Shown here piece after piece: positions 10,101-18,250 of a stretch of 64,000 bases of DNA. The notes below the pieces were generated by a model. That model was not told where the DNA came from. It saw only the letters and a program-made list of their open reading frames with translations, and made no database searches. The DNA is taken from positions 124,001 through 188,000 of the forward strand of contig JANXXU010000006.1 of the NCBI GenBank assembly GCA_025350465.1, in the 5' to 3' direction. This stretch comes from Alphaproteobacteria bacterium (GTDB taxonomy: Bacteria > Pseudomonadota > Alphaproteobacteria > Micropepsales > Micropepsaceae). Each line of letters begins with the position of its first letter. The first letter of the stretch is position 1. The translations under genes and the position numbers were made by a program.

Positions 10101-10991
10101 GCGTGCAACGTTGGTCCACTCGGTGAATCCCGTCCCCCACCAGCGATCATTTTCGGGGAATGCATGAAATTGCGGAAGGTAGAACGCTATGCATTTGGCT
10201 CGCCGTCGGCTCCCTGCGATCAGGGGGTTGAATTCCTCAAAGTCAGGACTCTTGCTGGTAAATCGACGGATCTCGCTTGCGGCACTAGGAACGCTGGGGT
10301 CGTGATATGTCAAATAGCCGGCCGCGCGGCCCACTTCAAAATAGTGGGTCAGCGGATCCCGTGGGTCATCGCGAAGATGTTTTCGCGTGTAATAGAAGAT
10401 GTCGAACGACGCAGAAGGATTGCGCCCTTCGCGATATCCCGTGGTGATGAAATGCTCGAATGGATCGACATCCGCCGCAGCCACATCGGGATTTGATTCA
10501 AGATAGAACGCGATATCGAAACAACGATTTGGTGAAAACTTTCGTAGGTGGCGATTTTGAAGATAATGCGCGAGTGGGCTACGATCTCCGATCTCCTCTC
10601 CATATGTATGTCGATACCATTCCGTGTCAAAAATAGGTACCGGTTGCCGGTTTTCTTGTTCCCCATAGCGCCAATAATGCACGAGGGGATTTATTTTGGA
10701 TGCGGCAATGTCGGGGTAGGTCTTGAGATACCAGGCTGGATCAAAATAGGGGTTTGGGCGTCGTCCTTCTCGCCAACCCATTCGCAGGAAATGATCGAGT
10801 GGATCGACCTTTGCGGCGAACACATCGCCATACGTCAACAGATACCATTCGGGCGTGAAGAGCCCAGAGTCCGTCAGAGCCTGCAGCGCTTTGCGCATTT
10901 CGACTTCGCGTTGTTGGCCCTCTGGTCCAATGCCTGGCCGCGGGGATCGCCGCATGAATCGTTTTCGTAGATCGTTGAGAATTTCCGACAT
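7188..10991 (-). CDS. Three-domain glycosyltransferase: repeats, WbsX, GT4-like and GT2
   Basis: The 1,267-residue protein has four parts. Residues 40-225 hold five repeats of about 38 residues with a pattern of F-D-x-x-[WF]-Y ... Y-x-D ... DPLxHY ... G-x-x-E-G-R. Residues 265-605 match WbsX-type glycosyltransferases (AFYLPQFHAFPEND, GTGFTEWTNV, WANENWTRRWDG, FINAWNEWAEGTYLEP). From about 620 to 975 a GT4-like domain follows (VGYGDLRKGVDLF, SREDPFPSVVLEALSLGMPV). From about 985 a GT2 domain begins (VSVIVPNYNYARYL, DDHSTDGS, AEADD). It probably adds several sugars to a surface glycan. An AAGGTG ribosome site lies just before the ATG. A shorter gene 44 bp upstream may be in the same operon. Confidence 0.88.
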   Translation of the reverse strand: MSEILNDLRKRFMRRSPRPGIGPEGQQREVEMRKALQALTDSGLFTPEWYLLTYGDVFAAKVDPLDHFLRMGWREGRRPNPYFDPAWYLKTYPDIAASKINPLVHYWRYGEQENRQPVPIFDTEWYRHTYGEEIGDRSPLAHYLQNRHLRKFSPNRCFDIAFYLESNPDVAAADVDPFEHFITTGYREGRNPSASFDIFYYTRKHLRDDPRDPLTHYFEVGRAAGYLTYHDPSVPSAASEIRRFTSKSPDFEEFNPLIAGSRRRAKCIAFYLPQFHAFPENDRWWGTGFTEWTNVARGTPRFVGHYQPRVPRDFGFYDLSRPDILPRQVEAAKAAGLHGFCFYYYNFNGQRLLQKPTEDFLSRREIDFPFCILWANENWTRRWDGAETEILIQQDYRREDAEALIDDLARHFADPRYIRLRGRPLVILYRPDVIPEPKETLAHWRKLFESRHGEHPLILMAQAFDNVDPMSFGFDGAVEFPPHKVVKNVAPANSACDLFDEEFSGRVYRYDDIIAAATTEPPPHFPLIKTVFPSWDNDARRQGQGLSIIASTPQKYGAWLDKAISYANVNLFHGESLVFINAWNEWAEGTYLEPDIHFGSAYLNATARAISGVGMQSGQKKILLVGHDAFPAGAQLLLLNLAKTLSQQFGFNVRVLLCADGELAPRYREIAPVVIAPDRLSLATAARQATEDGYICAITNTVGTGNAVQALHDAGARVLSLVHEMPRIILEKNLEAEARLIAAFANEVVFPAASVREAFFETLALSPSKAMIRPQGIYHRLLTVPGARESVIAELQLRNDTQFVVNVGYGDLRKGVDLFCATAQLVADKIPNVHFLWVGKLERGFEIWYAQGSLPRNVHFLGQRSDVARLLSAADVFALTSREDPFPSVVLEALSLGMPVIGFEGAGGFVDLLGADKLGQLVPNGDTIALSQAIVRTLQQDKSALIKQGREIRNVVVKRFSFDDYAFELAERLEATLKRVSVIVPNYNYARYLHDRLASIFGQTHPVFEIIVLDDHSTDGSIHAAESIALAARREIHLIANDQNSGNVFSQWAKGVAKARGDLIWIAEADDLADLGFLERMSSFFDDPEMTLAFSDSGAIDGNGRPLRATYKDYYSRVASDALSHDLVESSANFARKYLSQRNLILNVSAVLWRRDRLARVLEQRQEALTDYKLAGDWLLYLAACAIDGKVGYCASSLNLHRRHAQGVTSQTRSDRQVDEIQRVQSYCLEKFGSDESTKKRQSEYLDELKNQFEVLEAERTECAKQS

Positions 10992-11035
10992 TCACCTTCC
11001 GCATGTCAAAAAGCGCGAAGTTTGTCCGCGTGCGG

Positions 11036-11686
11036 TCACTGAACGATCTTTACGTAGATCCCAAGGATCTCGACGGCGCGGCCTTCGCCTGCCGCATCGG
11101 CGTGCACGACGACAATTGGGTTCGAATGGTAGCCCTCTTCAACACGCGGCACGAACCAATCAAATGTTTGTAGCTGGAAGCGTTGCGACACCTTGATCGC
11201 GTTCCAACCGCCGTTACCGGCTTGCTGTGTTGCGTAGAGGATATTGAGCTCACTTGATCCGTTTGCCGGAGCTGAGCGGGCGACGATTCCAACTTGGATG
11301 CGGTGTCCGTTTGATCGTTGCGCAAATTCCACAGGAAGCGTTATAGACAGACCCTGGCTTTCCCATTGTGTTGGCGCCCTCACGAGCGGCGATTGACTGG
11401 TTAGGCGAGCAAACACTACATCAGCCCCGTCGAGGGAGAAACGTTCAAGCCGATGACCTTGAGCCAGGAGCCACTTGTTCCCGTCTTTTTGTGAAAACGT
11501 CGCAACAAACCCGGCGCCGGCCGCGATTTCGCTCATGCGCGCCACCATCTGGGCATCATCGGAGGTCGCTTCGACAGAAGGAGCGTGACCAAGGGGATTC
11601 TTCCGGAAGAAATCGGTGCCGAACAGCACACCGGCCGCCACCAGCGCGAGCACGATGGCCCCGGCAATCAGGTACGTCGATCTCAT
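11036..11686 (-). CDS. Membrane-anchored protein of unknown function
   Basis: This 216-residue protein begins with one hydrophobic helix (about residues 5-27), an uncleaved anchor or signal peptide, followed by an exported domain rich in beta-type sequence. I recognise no family. It precedes the large glycosyltransferase gene on the same strand after 44 bp and may belong to the same polysaccharide operon. The upstream gap contains a 14-bp perfect palindrome about 70 bp before the start, which could be an operator. Confidence 0.6.
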   Translation of the reverse strand: MRSTYLIAGAIVLALVAAGVLFGTDFFRKNPLGHAPSVEATSDDAQMVARMSEIAAGAGFVATFSQKDGNKWLLAQGHRLERFSLDGADVVFARLTSQSPLVRAPTQWESQGLSITLPVEFAQRSNGHRIQVGIVARSAPANGSSELNILYATQQAGNGGWNAIKVSQRFQLQTFDWFVPRVEEGYHSNPIVVVHADAAGEGRAVEILGIYVKIVQ

Positions 11687-11752
11687 GCCACGCCGTCCGC
11701 TGAATTAGGAGGGTAAACTTGGGCGCAACCTTACGCCGGGCGCTCAATTCGT

Positions 11753-11766
11753 AGCAAATATTTGCT
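11753..11766. promoter_or_regulatory. 14-bp perfect palindrome, possible operator
   Basis: AGCAAATATTTGCT equals its own reverse complement. It lies in an AT-rich stretch 67 bp upstream of the start of the membrane-anchored protein that leads the glycosyltransferase gene. Its length and position suit a dimeric transcription factor. No regulator gene is adjacent, so the binding protein is unknown. Confidence 0.4.
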
Positions 11767-11884
11767 CATAAATTCAATCGCGTAAGTAGTAACCGGCCGA
11801 TATGGAGCGCTGCGCGTGAGTAGCGGCCCTCTACAACCCCGATATCTGCGCCAACTTATTTGCCGAGCCCGCCGATCTTTAACG

Positions 11885-11912
11885 AAAGGGCGCGGATCGC
11901 TCCGCGCCCTTT
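11885..11912 (-). terminator. Probable intrinsic terminator of the EF-hand gene
   Basis: A perfect 12-bp stem (AAAGGGCGCGGA / TCCGCGCCCTTT) with a four-base loop TCGC lies 22 bp past the stop of the EF-hand gene. Read on the minus strand the stem ends in TTT followed by CGTT, a short U run. The A/T ends are symmetric, so it could also work in the other direction. Confidence 0.65.
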
Positions 11913-11934
11913 ATTTGCCCACGCGGCGCAGTCG

Positions 11935-12585
11935 CTACGGCCCCTGGGTTGCAGGGGCAGGTGCGGCCGGCGGCGTTGTCTGGGCTGCGTCCTGCCGGCC
12001 GCCGCGGCTGCGGGTGCCTTGCTGCAACTCGTCGGCCAGGATCGTGCCGTCGCCGTCGCGGTCCGCGCGCATGGCGAGCGCGCGGGCACGTCCGCCGAAT
12101 TCGTCGGGCGTGATGTAGCCGTCGAGGTTCCAATCCAAACGCTTCATCGTGTCGTAGTTGGTCAGCGCGATATCGGGCGGCGATCCGTCCTGGCCGCTCG
12201 CGCGCCACGTTGCCATGCGCGCTTTGCGGTCCGCCCGGCGCGCGTCGGTGAAGCGTTGATACTCGGACGCGTCTAGGCGGCCGTCGCCGTTGGTGTCGAT
12301 GCTGTGGAATTGGGCCGTGATGCCCGCTTCGACTTCGGCACGCGTGACGCGCCCGTCCTTGTTGGCATCGAACTGCATCAAGCTCATGAGCGCCGAGCCG
12401 CGCGAACCGCCGCGTGTGCCACGCGCACCGCGTACGCTTTGACCGGCGGAACGGTCGTTGCGAGCGTATGTCGGGCTTGCTGAGCTGCCCCAGTCGCCGG
12501 CCACCGCCACCACCGCGACCACCACCACAATCACCACCGCAAGGCCGGCGCCGGCCGCGACCCATGTTTTGTTTATCGTCATCAT
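11935..12585 (-). CDS. Membrane-anchored protein with four EF-hands
   Basis: I chose the double-ATG start because GGAGG sits five bases before it; a longer frame upstream has no such signal. The 216-residue product has an N-terminal membrane helix (residues 7-31), a basic Gly/Arg-rich linker, then four canonical 12-residue calcium loops at 73-84, 97-108, 151-162 and 175-186, each starting with Asp and ending in Glu. The tail is Pro/Ala/Gln-rich and disordered. The EF-hand region should face the periplasm and bind calcium or a similar ion. It is divergent from a two-component pair, so a link in ion sensing is possible but unproven. Confidence 0.8.
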   Translation of the reverse strand: MMTINKTWVAAGAGLAVVIVVVVAVVAVAGDWGSSASPTYARNDRSAGQSVRGARGTRGGSRGSALMSLMQFDANKDGRVTRAEVEAGITAQFHSIDTNGDGRLDASEYQRFTDARRADRKARMATWRASGQDGSPPDIALTNYDTMKRLDWNLDGYITPDEFGGRARALAMRADRDGDGTILADELQQGTRSRGGRQDAAQTTPPAAPAPATQGP

Positions 12586-12771
12586 TTGAACCTCCATCCA
12601 TGCGCGCGCTGTTGCGATGCGGCGCGGATTAAGCATGCCGAGATCTGCGGCGGCTGGCGCGGGCGTTCCTGTCATCGCGCCTGTCCGGCGCCGGGGGCGA
12701 CAAAGTCTGTTACAATCTTTCCGCAATAATCCTTCCCGTTGACGCCGATTCCGCCGCTAAATCATGTCCCG

Positions 12772-13494
12772 ATGACTGAATCGAGTTCACATATCCTTGT
12801 CGTCGACGATGCGCGCGAGATCCGCGATCCGTTGGTGAAATACTTGACGGCGAACGGCTATCGCGCGCTCGCTGCAGACGGTGCCTCAGCAGCGCGCCGT
12901 TTGATGAAGGCGCACGCCTTCGATCTGATCGTGCTCGATGTGATGATGCCGGGCGAAGATGGGTTGAGCTTTTGCCGCTCGCTGCGTGAATCGAGCGATG
13001 TGCCGGTGCTCTTTCTGACCGCGCGGAGTACCGACGTGGACCGCATCGTCGGCATCGAGATCGGCGCCGACGATTACGTCGTCAAACCGTTCAACCCGCG
13101 CGAGCTGTTGGCGCGCATCGGCGCGATCCTTCGACGAACGCGCGCTCTGCCGCCGTCTCAACAGCCGGTGACCGCGGGCCGCATCAAATTCGACCGCTGG
13201 ATTCTGGACACCGTTCGGCGCGAGCTCGTCGGCGAAGACGGCGTCGGCGTCGCCTTGTCGAGCGGCGAGTATCGCCTGCTGACGGTGTTGATCGAACGGC
13301 CGAACTTCACCTTGACGCGCGATCAACTTCTCGATTTGACGCGCGGACGCGACACGACGTTGTTCGACCGCAGCATCGACAACGCGATCATGCGGCTGCG
13401 CAAGAAGATCGAGCACGATCCCGCCAACCCGCGCATCATCAAGACGGTGTGGGGCGGCGGCTATGTCTTCGCGGCAGAGCCGAAGGCCGCATGA
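12772..13494 (+). CDS. OmpR-family response regulator
   Basis: The 240-residue protein has a receiver domain with acidic pocket D12-D13, phospho-acceptor D56 (VLDVMMP) and the conserved lysine in VVKPF, then a C-terminal winged-helix DNA-binding domain ending in the typical IKTVWGGGYVF. I chose the ATG before TESSS because the longer frame needs a TTG. Its stop overlaps the kinase start in ATGA. As in other OmpR/EnvZ pairs it should bind DNA as a phosphorylated dimer. Its targets are unknown; the divergent EF-hand gene is one candidate. Confidence 0.9.
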   Translation: MTESSSHILVVDDAREIRDPLVKYLTANGYRALAADGASAARRLMKAHAFDLIVLDVMMPGEDGLSFCRSLRESSDVPVLFLTARSTDVDRIVGIEIGADDYVVKPFNPRELLARIGAILRRTRALPPSQQPVTAGRIKFDRWILDTVRRELVGEDGVGVALSSGEYRLLTVLIERPNFTLTRDQLLDLTRGRDTTLFDRSIDNAIMRLRKKIEHDPANPRIIKTVWGGGYVFAAEPKAA

Positions 13495-14831
13495 CGGCGC
13501 GCCCTCGCGGACTCCCGTTGTGGCTCGAATTGTCGGTGGCGATTCTGATCGCGCTGATCGCCTCGAACGCCGTCACCGTTGGGGTTATCGAATACAAGCG
13601 TTCGCAGGAGATTCGTTCCGAACGATTGAGCACGGTCGAGGACCGGCTGTCGGCGCTTGTCGCGTTGCTGGCGCGCCTGCCGAAAACCGAGCGTAAGAAT
13701 CTTCTGAAGATCGCATCCGTGCGCGGAGAGCGGATCTCGATCGGGGCTCGCCCGCGCGTGGCCGAGGACGCGGCCCGCGACGCCGAGGCGGAGGCGCGTC
13801 TGCGCAAGGTGCTTGGTTCTGAGACAAACGCGGAGCTACGCATTGCCAAGCGCGGCAATCCCGATCTCAGCCTATTCGGCCCCAGGCCCCACACCAATCT
13901 CGAGCGCTTCAGCGTCGCGATTGCCCTCCCGAACGATGAGTGGCTGAACGCGGAATTCGTCTGGCCGGAAGGCGCAAGCCTGCTGCCGGACATGGTCTTC
14001 TCCGCCCTTATCGCTTCGATTGCTCTCATCGCAGTCGCGATCTGGCTGAGTTTGCGCGTCTCCGGGCCCTTACGGCGTCTGTCGCGAGCCTCCGCCGAGA
14101 TGGCGCAGGGCAAGACCGTGGCGCCGGTGCCGGAAACGGGGCCCGTCGTGCTCCGGACCGCGGCGAGCGCCTTCAACACGATGTCGCGCCGCTTGATGGC
14201 CACGCTCGACAATCAGCGCGTGCTTCTGGCTTCGATCGCGCACGATCTGCGCACGCCGATCACCTCGCTGATGATCAAGAGCGAATTCATCAACGATCCG
14301 GAATTGAAGGAGCGTATGCGCGTCAGCCTGGAGGAGTTGCAGACGACGACGGAAGCAGCCCTCGAAGCGGCGCAAACCGGCATGGGCGAGGAGCGTCCGC
14401 GCGAGGTCGACGTGGCGGCCTTGATCGAAAGTATGTGCGCCGATGCGGCCGATCTGGGTGGCGACGTCACCTTCACGAACACCAAGCCGATGAAGGCCAA
14501 CTGCCGTCCGAACGAAATTCGCCGCGCAACGCGCAATCTGGTCGAGAACGCCATCCGCTACGGCAAGCGCGCGCGTGTGTCGTTGAGTGCGGTTGGCGAC
14601 GTCATTGCGGTCGTCATCGACGACGACGGGCCGGGACTGACCAAAGATCAAATAGCCCGGGTCTTCGAGCCGTTCGTCCGGCTCGAGCCCTCGCGCAACC
14701 GCGAGACGGGAGGCTTGGGCCTTGGCCTTACGCTTGCCCGCGCTGTCGCCCGCGGCCACGGCGGCGACATCGTGCTTGAGAACCGCCAAGGCGGCGGCCT
14801 GCGCGCGACGCTAACGATGCGCGAACGCTGA
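13491..14831 (+). CDS. EnvZ-type sensor histidine kinase
   Basis: The 446-residue kinase has two membrane helices (about residues 11-33 and 168-189) around a periplasmic sensor region of about 135 residues. HAMP and DHp domains follow, with H251 in SIAHDLRTPI, then an ATPase domain with N box (NLVENAIRYG), G1 (DDDGPG) and G2 (GGLGLGL). The start is the ATG in the ATGA overlap with the regulator gene; a longer frame would overlap that gene. The sensor region is rich in Arg and Glu and gives no clear ligand. Confidence 0.9.
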   Translation: MTARPRGLPLWLELSVAILIALIASNAVTVGVIEYKRSQEIRSERLSTVEDRLSALVALLARLPKTERKNLLKIASVRGERISIGARPRVAEDAARDAEAEARLRKVLGSETNAELRIAKRGNPDLSLFGPRPHTNLERFSVAIALPNDEWLNAEFVWPEGASLLPDMVFSALIASIALIAVAIWLSLRVSGPLRRLSRASAEMAQGKTVAPVPETGPVVLRTAASAFNTMSRRLMATLDNQRVLLASIAHDLRTPITSLMIKSEFINDPELKERMRVSLEELQTTTEAALEAAQTGMGEERPREVDVAALIESMCADAADLGGDVTFTNTKPMKANCRPNEIRRATRNLVENAIRYGKRARVSLSAVGDVIAVVIDDDGPGLTKDQIARVFEPFVRLEPSRNRETGGLGLGLTLARAVARGHGGDIVLENRQGGGLRATLTMRER

Positions 14832-14855
14832 CTCAGCCGTCGCTTGCCTTTCAGC

Positions 14856-15356
14856 CTATTTTTGCTTCGCCAAGCGCTTTCCATAAATCGCCAGGCCGTC
14901 GCCGTCGGCGTACCAATCGGGCACTTCGGCCAGGCGTCTGTAACCGCAGCCGCTGTAGAAGCGATGCGCCGGCGCGTAATCGGCGCGCGTCGAGGTTTCC
15001 GCGAACAACATGACACCGCCCTGCGCCAGCACGGCGTCTTCGGTTGCGGTCAGAAGTCGCTGGCCAAGCCTCGCATGCTGGTTCTGTGGATGGACGGCGA
15101 TCCAATAGAGATCGAAGCGCCTGACCGTGCCCGGAATCGGGCCGAAACAGGTGTAGCCTTCGATCCCCAGCGGTCCGTCGGCGACGAGAAAATGATAGCC
15201 GGAGACGTCTGGCCCTTCCGACAGATTTTCCTCGGCAAGTTCGCGCGCCGTCGCGATCTCTTCGTCGCTGAAAACCGTCGTCAGGCGCACAAGATTGCCG
15301 ATTGCGTCGATATCGGCGCGACGCAGCGACGTGCGCAACGGCAGCGCGGGCGTCAT
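14856..15356 (-). CDS. GNAT-family N-acetyltransferase
   Basis: The 166-residue protein fits the GNAT fold: DLYWIAVHPQNQ forms the central strand, followed by the acetyl-CoA binding loop HARLGQRLL (R/Q-x-x-G-x-G/A variant) and a C-terminal AHRFYSGCGYRRLA helix-strand typical of the family. The substrate is unknown. It is transcribed divergently from the large M28 peptidase gene across 95 bp and may share its regulation. It converges with the histidine kinase gene, with 24 bp between the stops. Confidence 0.8.
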   Translation of the reverse strand: MTPALPLRTSLRRADIDAIGNLVRLTTVFSDEEIATARELAEENLSEGPDVSGYHFLVADGPLGIEGYTCFGPIPGTVRRFDLYWIAVHPQNQHARLGQRLLTATEDAVLAQGGVMLFAETSTRADYAPAHRFYSGCGYRRLAEVPDWYADGDGLAIYGKRLAKQK

Positions 15357-15451
15357 CTCGCGCGCCTTGGGGCGGTGGGCGGTGAATGTTTGTCAGGCGA
15401 GATCGTCATGGCTAACCTTGTGTGCAGGCGGCTTCAGAGTCTTCAATTCTC

Positions 15452-18250
15452 ATGAAAAAAGCAAAGCAGGCTTCGGTGCAGTCGATCGCTGGATGGCGGG
15501 CGCTCACGACCGGCTGGACGTGGGCGAAGGGCGAGGGTCGTTTCCCGATCGCGGCATATTCTGAGTTTATCCCACCACCGCGCCGCTGCCAAAAGCCGTA
15601 TGGAGCGCGCGAGTTGCAAGCGCCTTTCAGGGACGACGACCCGTGGGGCTGGCACGTCGCCACGCACGAACAAGACGCCGGGCTGACGCCGGGCCTTGCG
15701 AACATTGCCCGACAGGTGGGCAAGGTGATCCAGGCGCTAGGCAGCGGCCTCAACACACATGGTATCGGCCAGCTTCATCTCGACGATAATCTCTATTGGC
15801 CTCCGGCACTCGCCGCACATGCCGGCGCTCTTGCGCACGAGCGCTACGTTTTCCTTTCGCCCTTGGCGCTCTCCATGACGCAAGACGATATGGCGAACGT
15901 GCGTTGGACATTGTTCGGTGGCAGCGATCAGGGACCGGCCAAAGGCTTTTGGCGCAGCTTTTTTTCAGCGCCCGGCGTTGAAGTTGCGGCGCCGACTGCC
16001 CTCGGTCTGTTGCGCCGGATTCTCGTTGGAGCCTACGGGTTGGGTGAGGCCCAGCTCGCCGATTTGCGCCTCGCAGGATTGCGCATTCTGCCGGCAGGTG
16101 ATGACGCGGACTTTTCGCACTGGCAGGAAGGACCGCTGCCGAGTTGGACACGAGAACTGCTGTTGCGTGACGACGAAGCACTCGACGGCGTACATTATCT
16201 CCTAACGTTCCGCCCCTTTGGCGCGCTGCCGGAACGCATTCAGCAGGCCTATCTCTCGGGCGCTCTGCACCTTCTGCCCTCGCCGGCGAGCCTCGTGTTC
16301 TGGGGGTCTCGCCCTTATCGGCGCCTCGCGCGCGCGCTGCCGTTGGCGATACAGGTTCCGCTGCTCCATGCGGTGGCGCGTCACGAAGGGCCGCGCGGCA
16401 TTCGTGTTCCGCAGTCGGGCTGGCTGCATGAGGCGCGCGAAGGACATCCCGGTCACGACGAGCGGCTCGGTGCTGTGCGTAACAAATTCCGGCGCAGCCA
16501 TCGCTGGCAGCGCGTTCTGCGTGACGCGGACCTCGTCGCGGTCGAGCGCGAGGATCACATTCACACGGTGCTGTTCAGCGCGCATCCGGACGATGTGGGA
16601 CTTTACGGCAAGCCGATGGCGCGCAACGTACATATTTGGTCGAGCGATTTCGCGCCCGTGCTTGACGGCCCGCGCGCCGACGCCAACACCATTCACCACG
16701 CGGAGGAAGCGATCGCCAAGGGCAGGTCGTTCGGCTATCGCATGTTCTACCCACCGATGCAGGTCGGTCGCTCGGCCGTGTTCTGGCACCGTCCGCTGGT
16801 CGCCTTCTTCGATCCGGCGACGAAAGAGGCGCAGGTCGTCGCAGATGCGCCGCTCGGTTATTTGACCGCAACCGACGCGGCGACGTTCGCGCCGGCAGGC
16901 GCGCTGGAGTTGTGGCCGCGTCTCGAGCTCAACACGCCGAACGCCGCTGCGCCGTCCGCGCCGACGAAGAGGAAGAGCCATCGCAGTGCGGTGGGCGAAC
17001 GGGCCGCGGGCTTGTTCCAGTCGCTCTTTGCCGCCGATGCCGCGCCTCCGCCCGATCCAGCCGGCGCGCTCACCTTTGGGCACACCGCGCGGCGCGATTT
17101 CGAAGTGCGCTATTGGAAGACGATCGCGTCGCTCGCCGAAGGGCGCTATCTCAACCAAAACAGCGGCGATGTCGTGCAGGACGTTGCGACGCAAGCGCGT
17201 CGGGCTTATCCGGAGCGCGATCTCGACAATCTCGGCGACTACTTGCTTGCGTATTACGCGCGGCTCGCCGAAGGCGTGGGCATGAAACGCAAGGTCGTCG
17301 TCGGGGCGCAGCGCTTCCCGTGGCGCACTGATTTCAACTATCCGTGGATGGGCGGCTGGCTCGACAATCAGAAAGGCGCGAAGCAAGAGCGCAACATTTT
17401 CGCCGTCATTCCGGGCAAGAACCGCAGCGAAGCGGTGATCATGGCCGATCATTACGATACGGCGTACATGGAAGACGTTTACGGCGACGATCCGCATGCC
17501 AAGGGCGCGGGCGCGCGTCTCGCCGCGGCGGGCGCGGACGACAATCATTCAGCCACGGCGGCACTCATGCTGGGCGCCGAGATTTTTCTGGAGCTGAGCC
17601 GCAAAGGCCAACTCGAATGCGATATCTGGCTCGTCCATTTGACGGGCGAGGAATTTCCTGCCGACAGTCTGGGCGCTCGCAACCTCTCGCAAGCGCTGGT
17701 CGAAGGTACGCTGCGTCTATGGACCGGCGCGAAGAAGCCCGTCGATCTGTCGGGCACGCGCGTGCGCGGGCTTTACGTGCTCGATATGGTCGCGCACAAC
17801 AATGAACGGCGGCGCGATATCTTTCAGATTTCGCCGGGCAGCGATCGGCAGGCTATTTGGCTGGCGCTTCAAGCGCATGTTGCAAGCGAGAGTTGGACGA
17901 AGGGCTGCGAGCTTTGGAACGCGAGCCCGTCGCGACGGCGGCTTGAGCGTGTACGGCGCAGCCCGCATGGCGGCGCCATACCGCTCATCGGCAAACACCT
18001 CGCACCGCACGGCGAAGTACGCCTGCACGACGAGCCGACGAGCACGCTATTCAATACCGACGGCCAGATCTTCGCCGATGCCGGCGTGCCCACGGTTCTC
18101 TTCATGGAAAATTACGACATTGACCGCAAGGGCTATCACGACACCGGCGACACGATGGCCAACATTGATCTCGACTACGGCGCGGCGGTCGCCGCCATCG
18201 CAATCGAATCCGTCGCCCGCGCCGCGACGCGATCTCCGCCGAGGAAATAG
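15452..18250 (+). CDS. Large M28-family metallopeptidase with a ~550-residue unknown N-terminal region
   Basis: The 932-residue protein carries an M28 zinc-peptidase domain in its last 370 residues: ADHYDT (near 664), GADDNHSATAA (near 694), HLTGEEF (near 730) and YHDTGDT (near 895) supply the zinc ligands and the general-base Glu. The first 550 residues match no family I know. They contain repeated Trp/Pro-rich stretches (DNLYWPPALAAHAG, WGSRPYRRLARALP) and no obvious signal peptide. I preferred this ATG over a GTG ten codons upstream. A cytoplasmic aminopeptidase-like role is possible. Its 3' end overlaps the convergent DedA gene by 76 bp. Confidence 0.8.
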   Translation: MKKAKQASVQSIAGWRALTTGWTWAKGEGRFPIAAYSEFIPPPRRCQKPYGARELQAPFRDDDPWGWHVATHEQDAGLTPGLANIARQVGKVIQALGSGLNTHGIGQLHLDDNLYWPPALAAHAGALAHERYVFLSPLALSMTQDDMANVRWTLFGGSDQGPAKGFWRSFFSAPGVEVAAPTALGLLRRILVGAYGLGEAQLADLRLAGLRILPAGDDADFSHWQEGPLPSWTRELLLRDDEALDGVHYLLTFRPFGALPERIQQAYLSGALHLLPSPASLVFWGSRPYRRLARALPLAIQVPLLHAVARHEGPRGIRVPQSGWLHEAREGHPGHDERLGAVRNKFRRSHRWQRVLRDADLVAVEREDHIHTVLFSAHPDDVGLYGKPMARNVHIWSSDFAPVLDGPRADANTIHHAEEAIAKGRSFGYRMFYPPMQVGRSAVFWHRPLVAFFDPATKEAQVVADAPLGYLTATDAATFAPAGALELWPRLELNTPNAAAPSAPTKRKSHRSAVGERAAGLFQSLFAADAAPPPDPAGALTFGHTARRDFEVRYWKTIASLAEGRYLNQNSGDVVQDVATQARRAYPERDLDNLGDYLLAYYARLAEGVGMKRKVVVGAQRFPWRTDFNYPWMGGWLDNQKGAKQERNIFAVIPGKNRSEAVIMADHYDTAYMEDVYGDDPHAKGAGARLAAAGADDNHSATAALMLGAEIFLELSRKGQLECDIWLVHLTGEEFPADSLGARNLSQALVEGTLRLWTGAKKPVDLSGTRVRGLYVLDMVAHNNERRRDIFQISPGSDRQAIWLALQAHVASESWTKGCELWNASPSRRRLERVRRSPHGGAIPLIGKHLAPHGEVRLHDEPTSTLFNTDGQIFADAGVPTVLFMENYDIDRKGYHDTGDTMANIDLDYGAAVAAIAIESVARAATRSPPRK

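Noticed and set aside
16202-17548. A 448-codon open frame opposite the M28 peptidase gene
   Set aside because: Arg-rich composition with no motifs; it is the antisense shadow of the peptidase gene.
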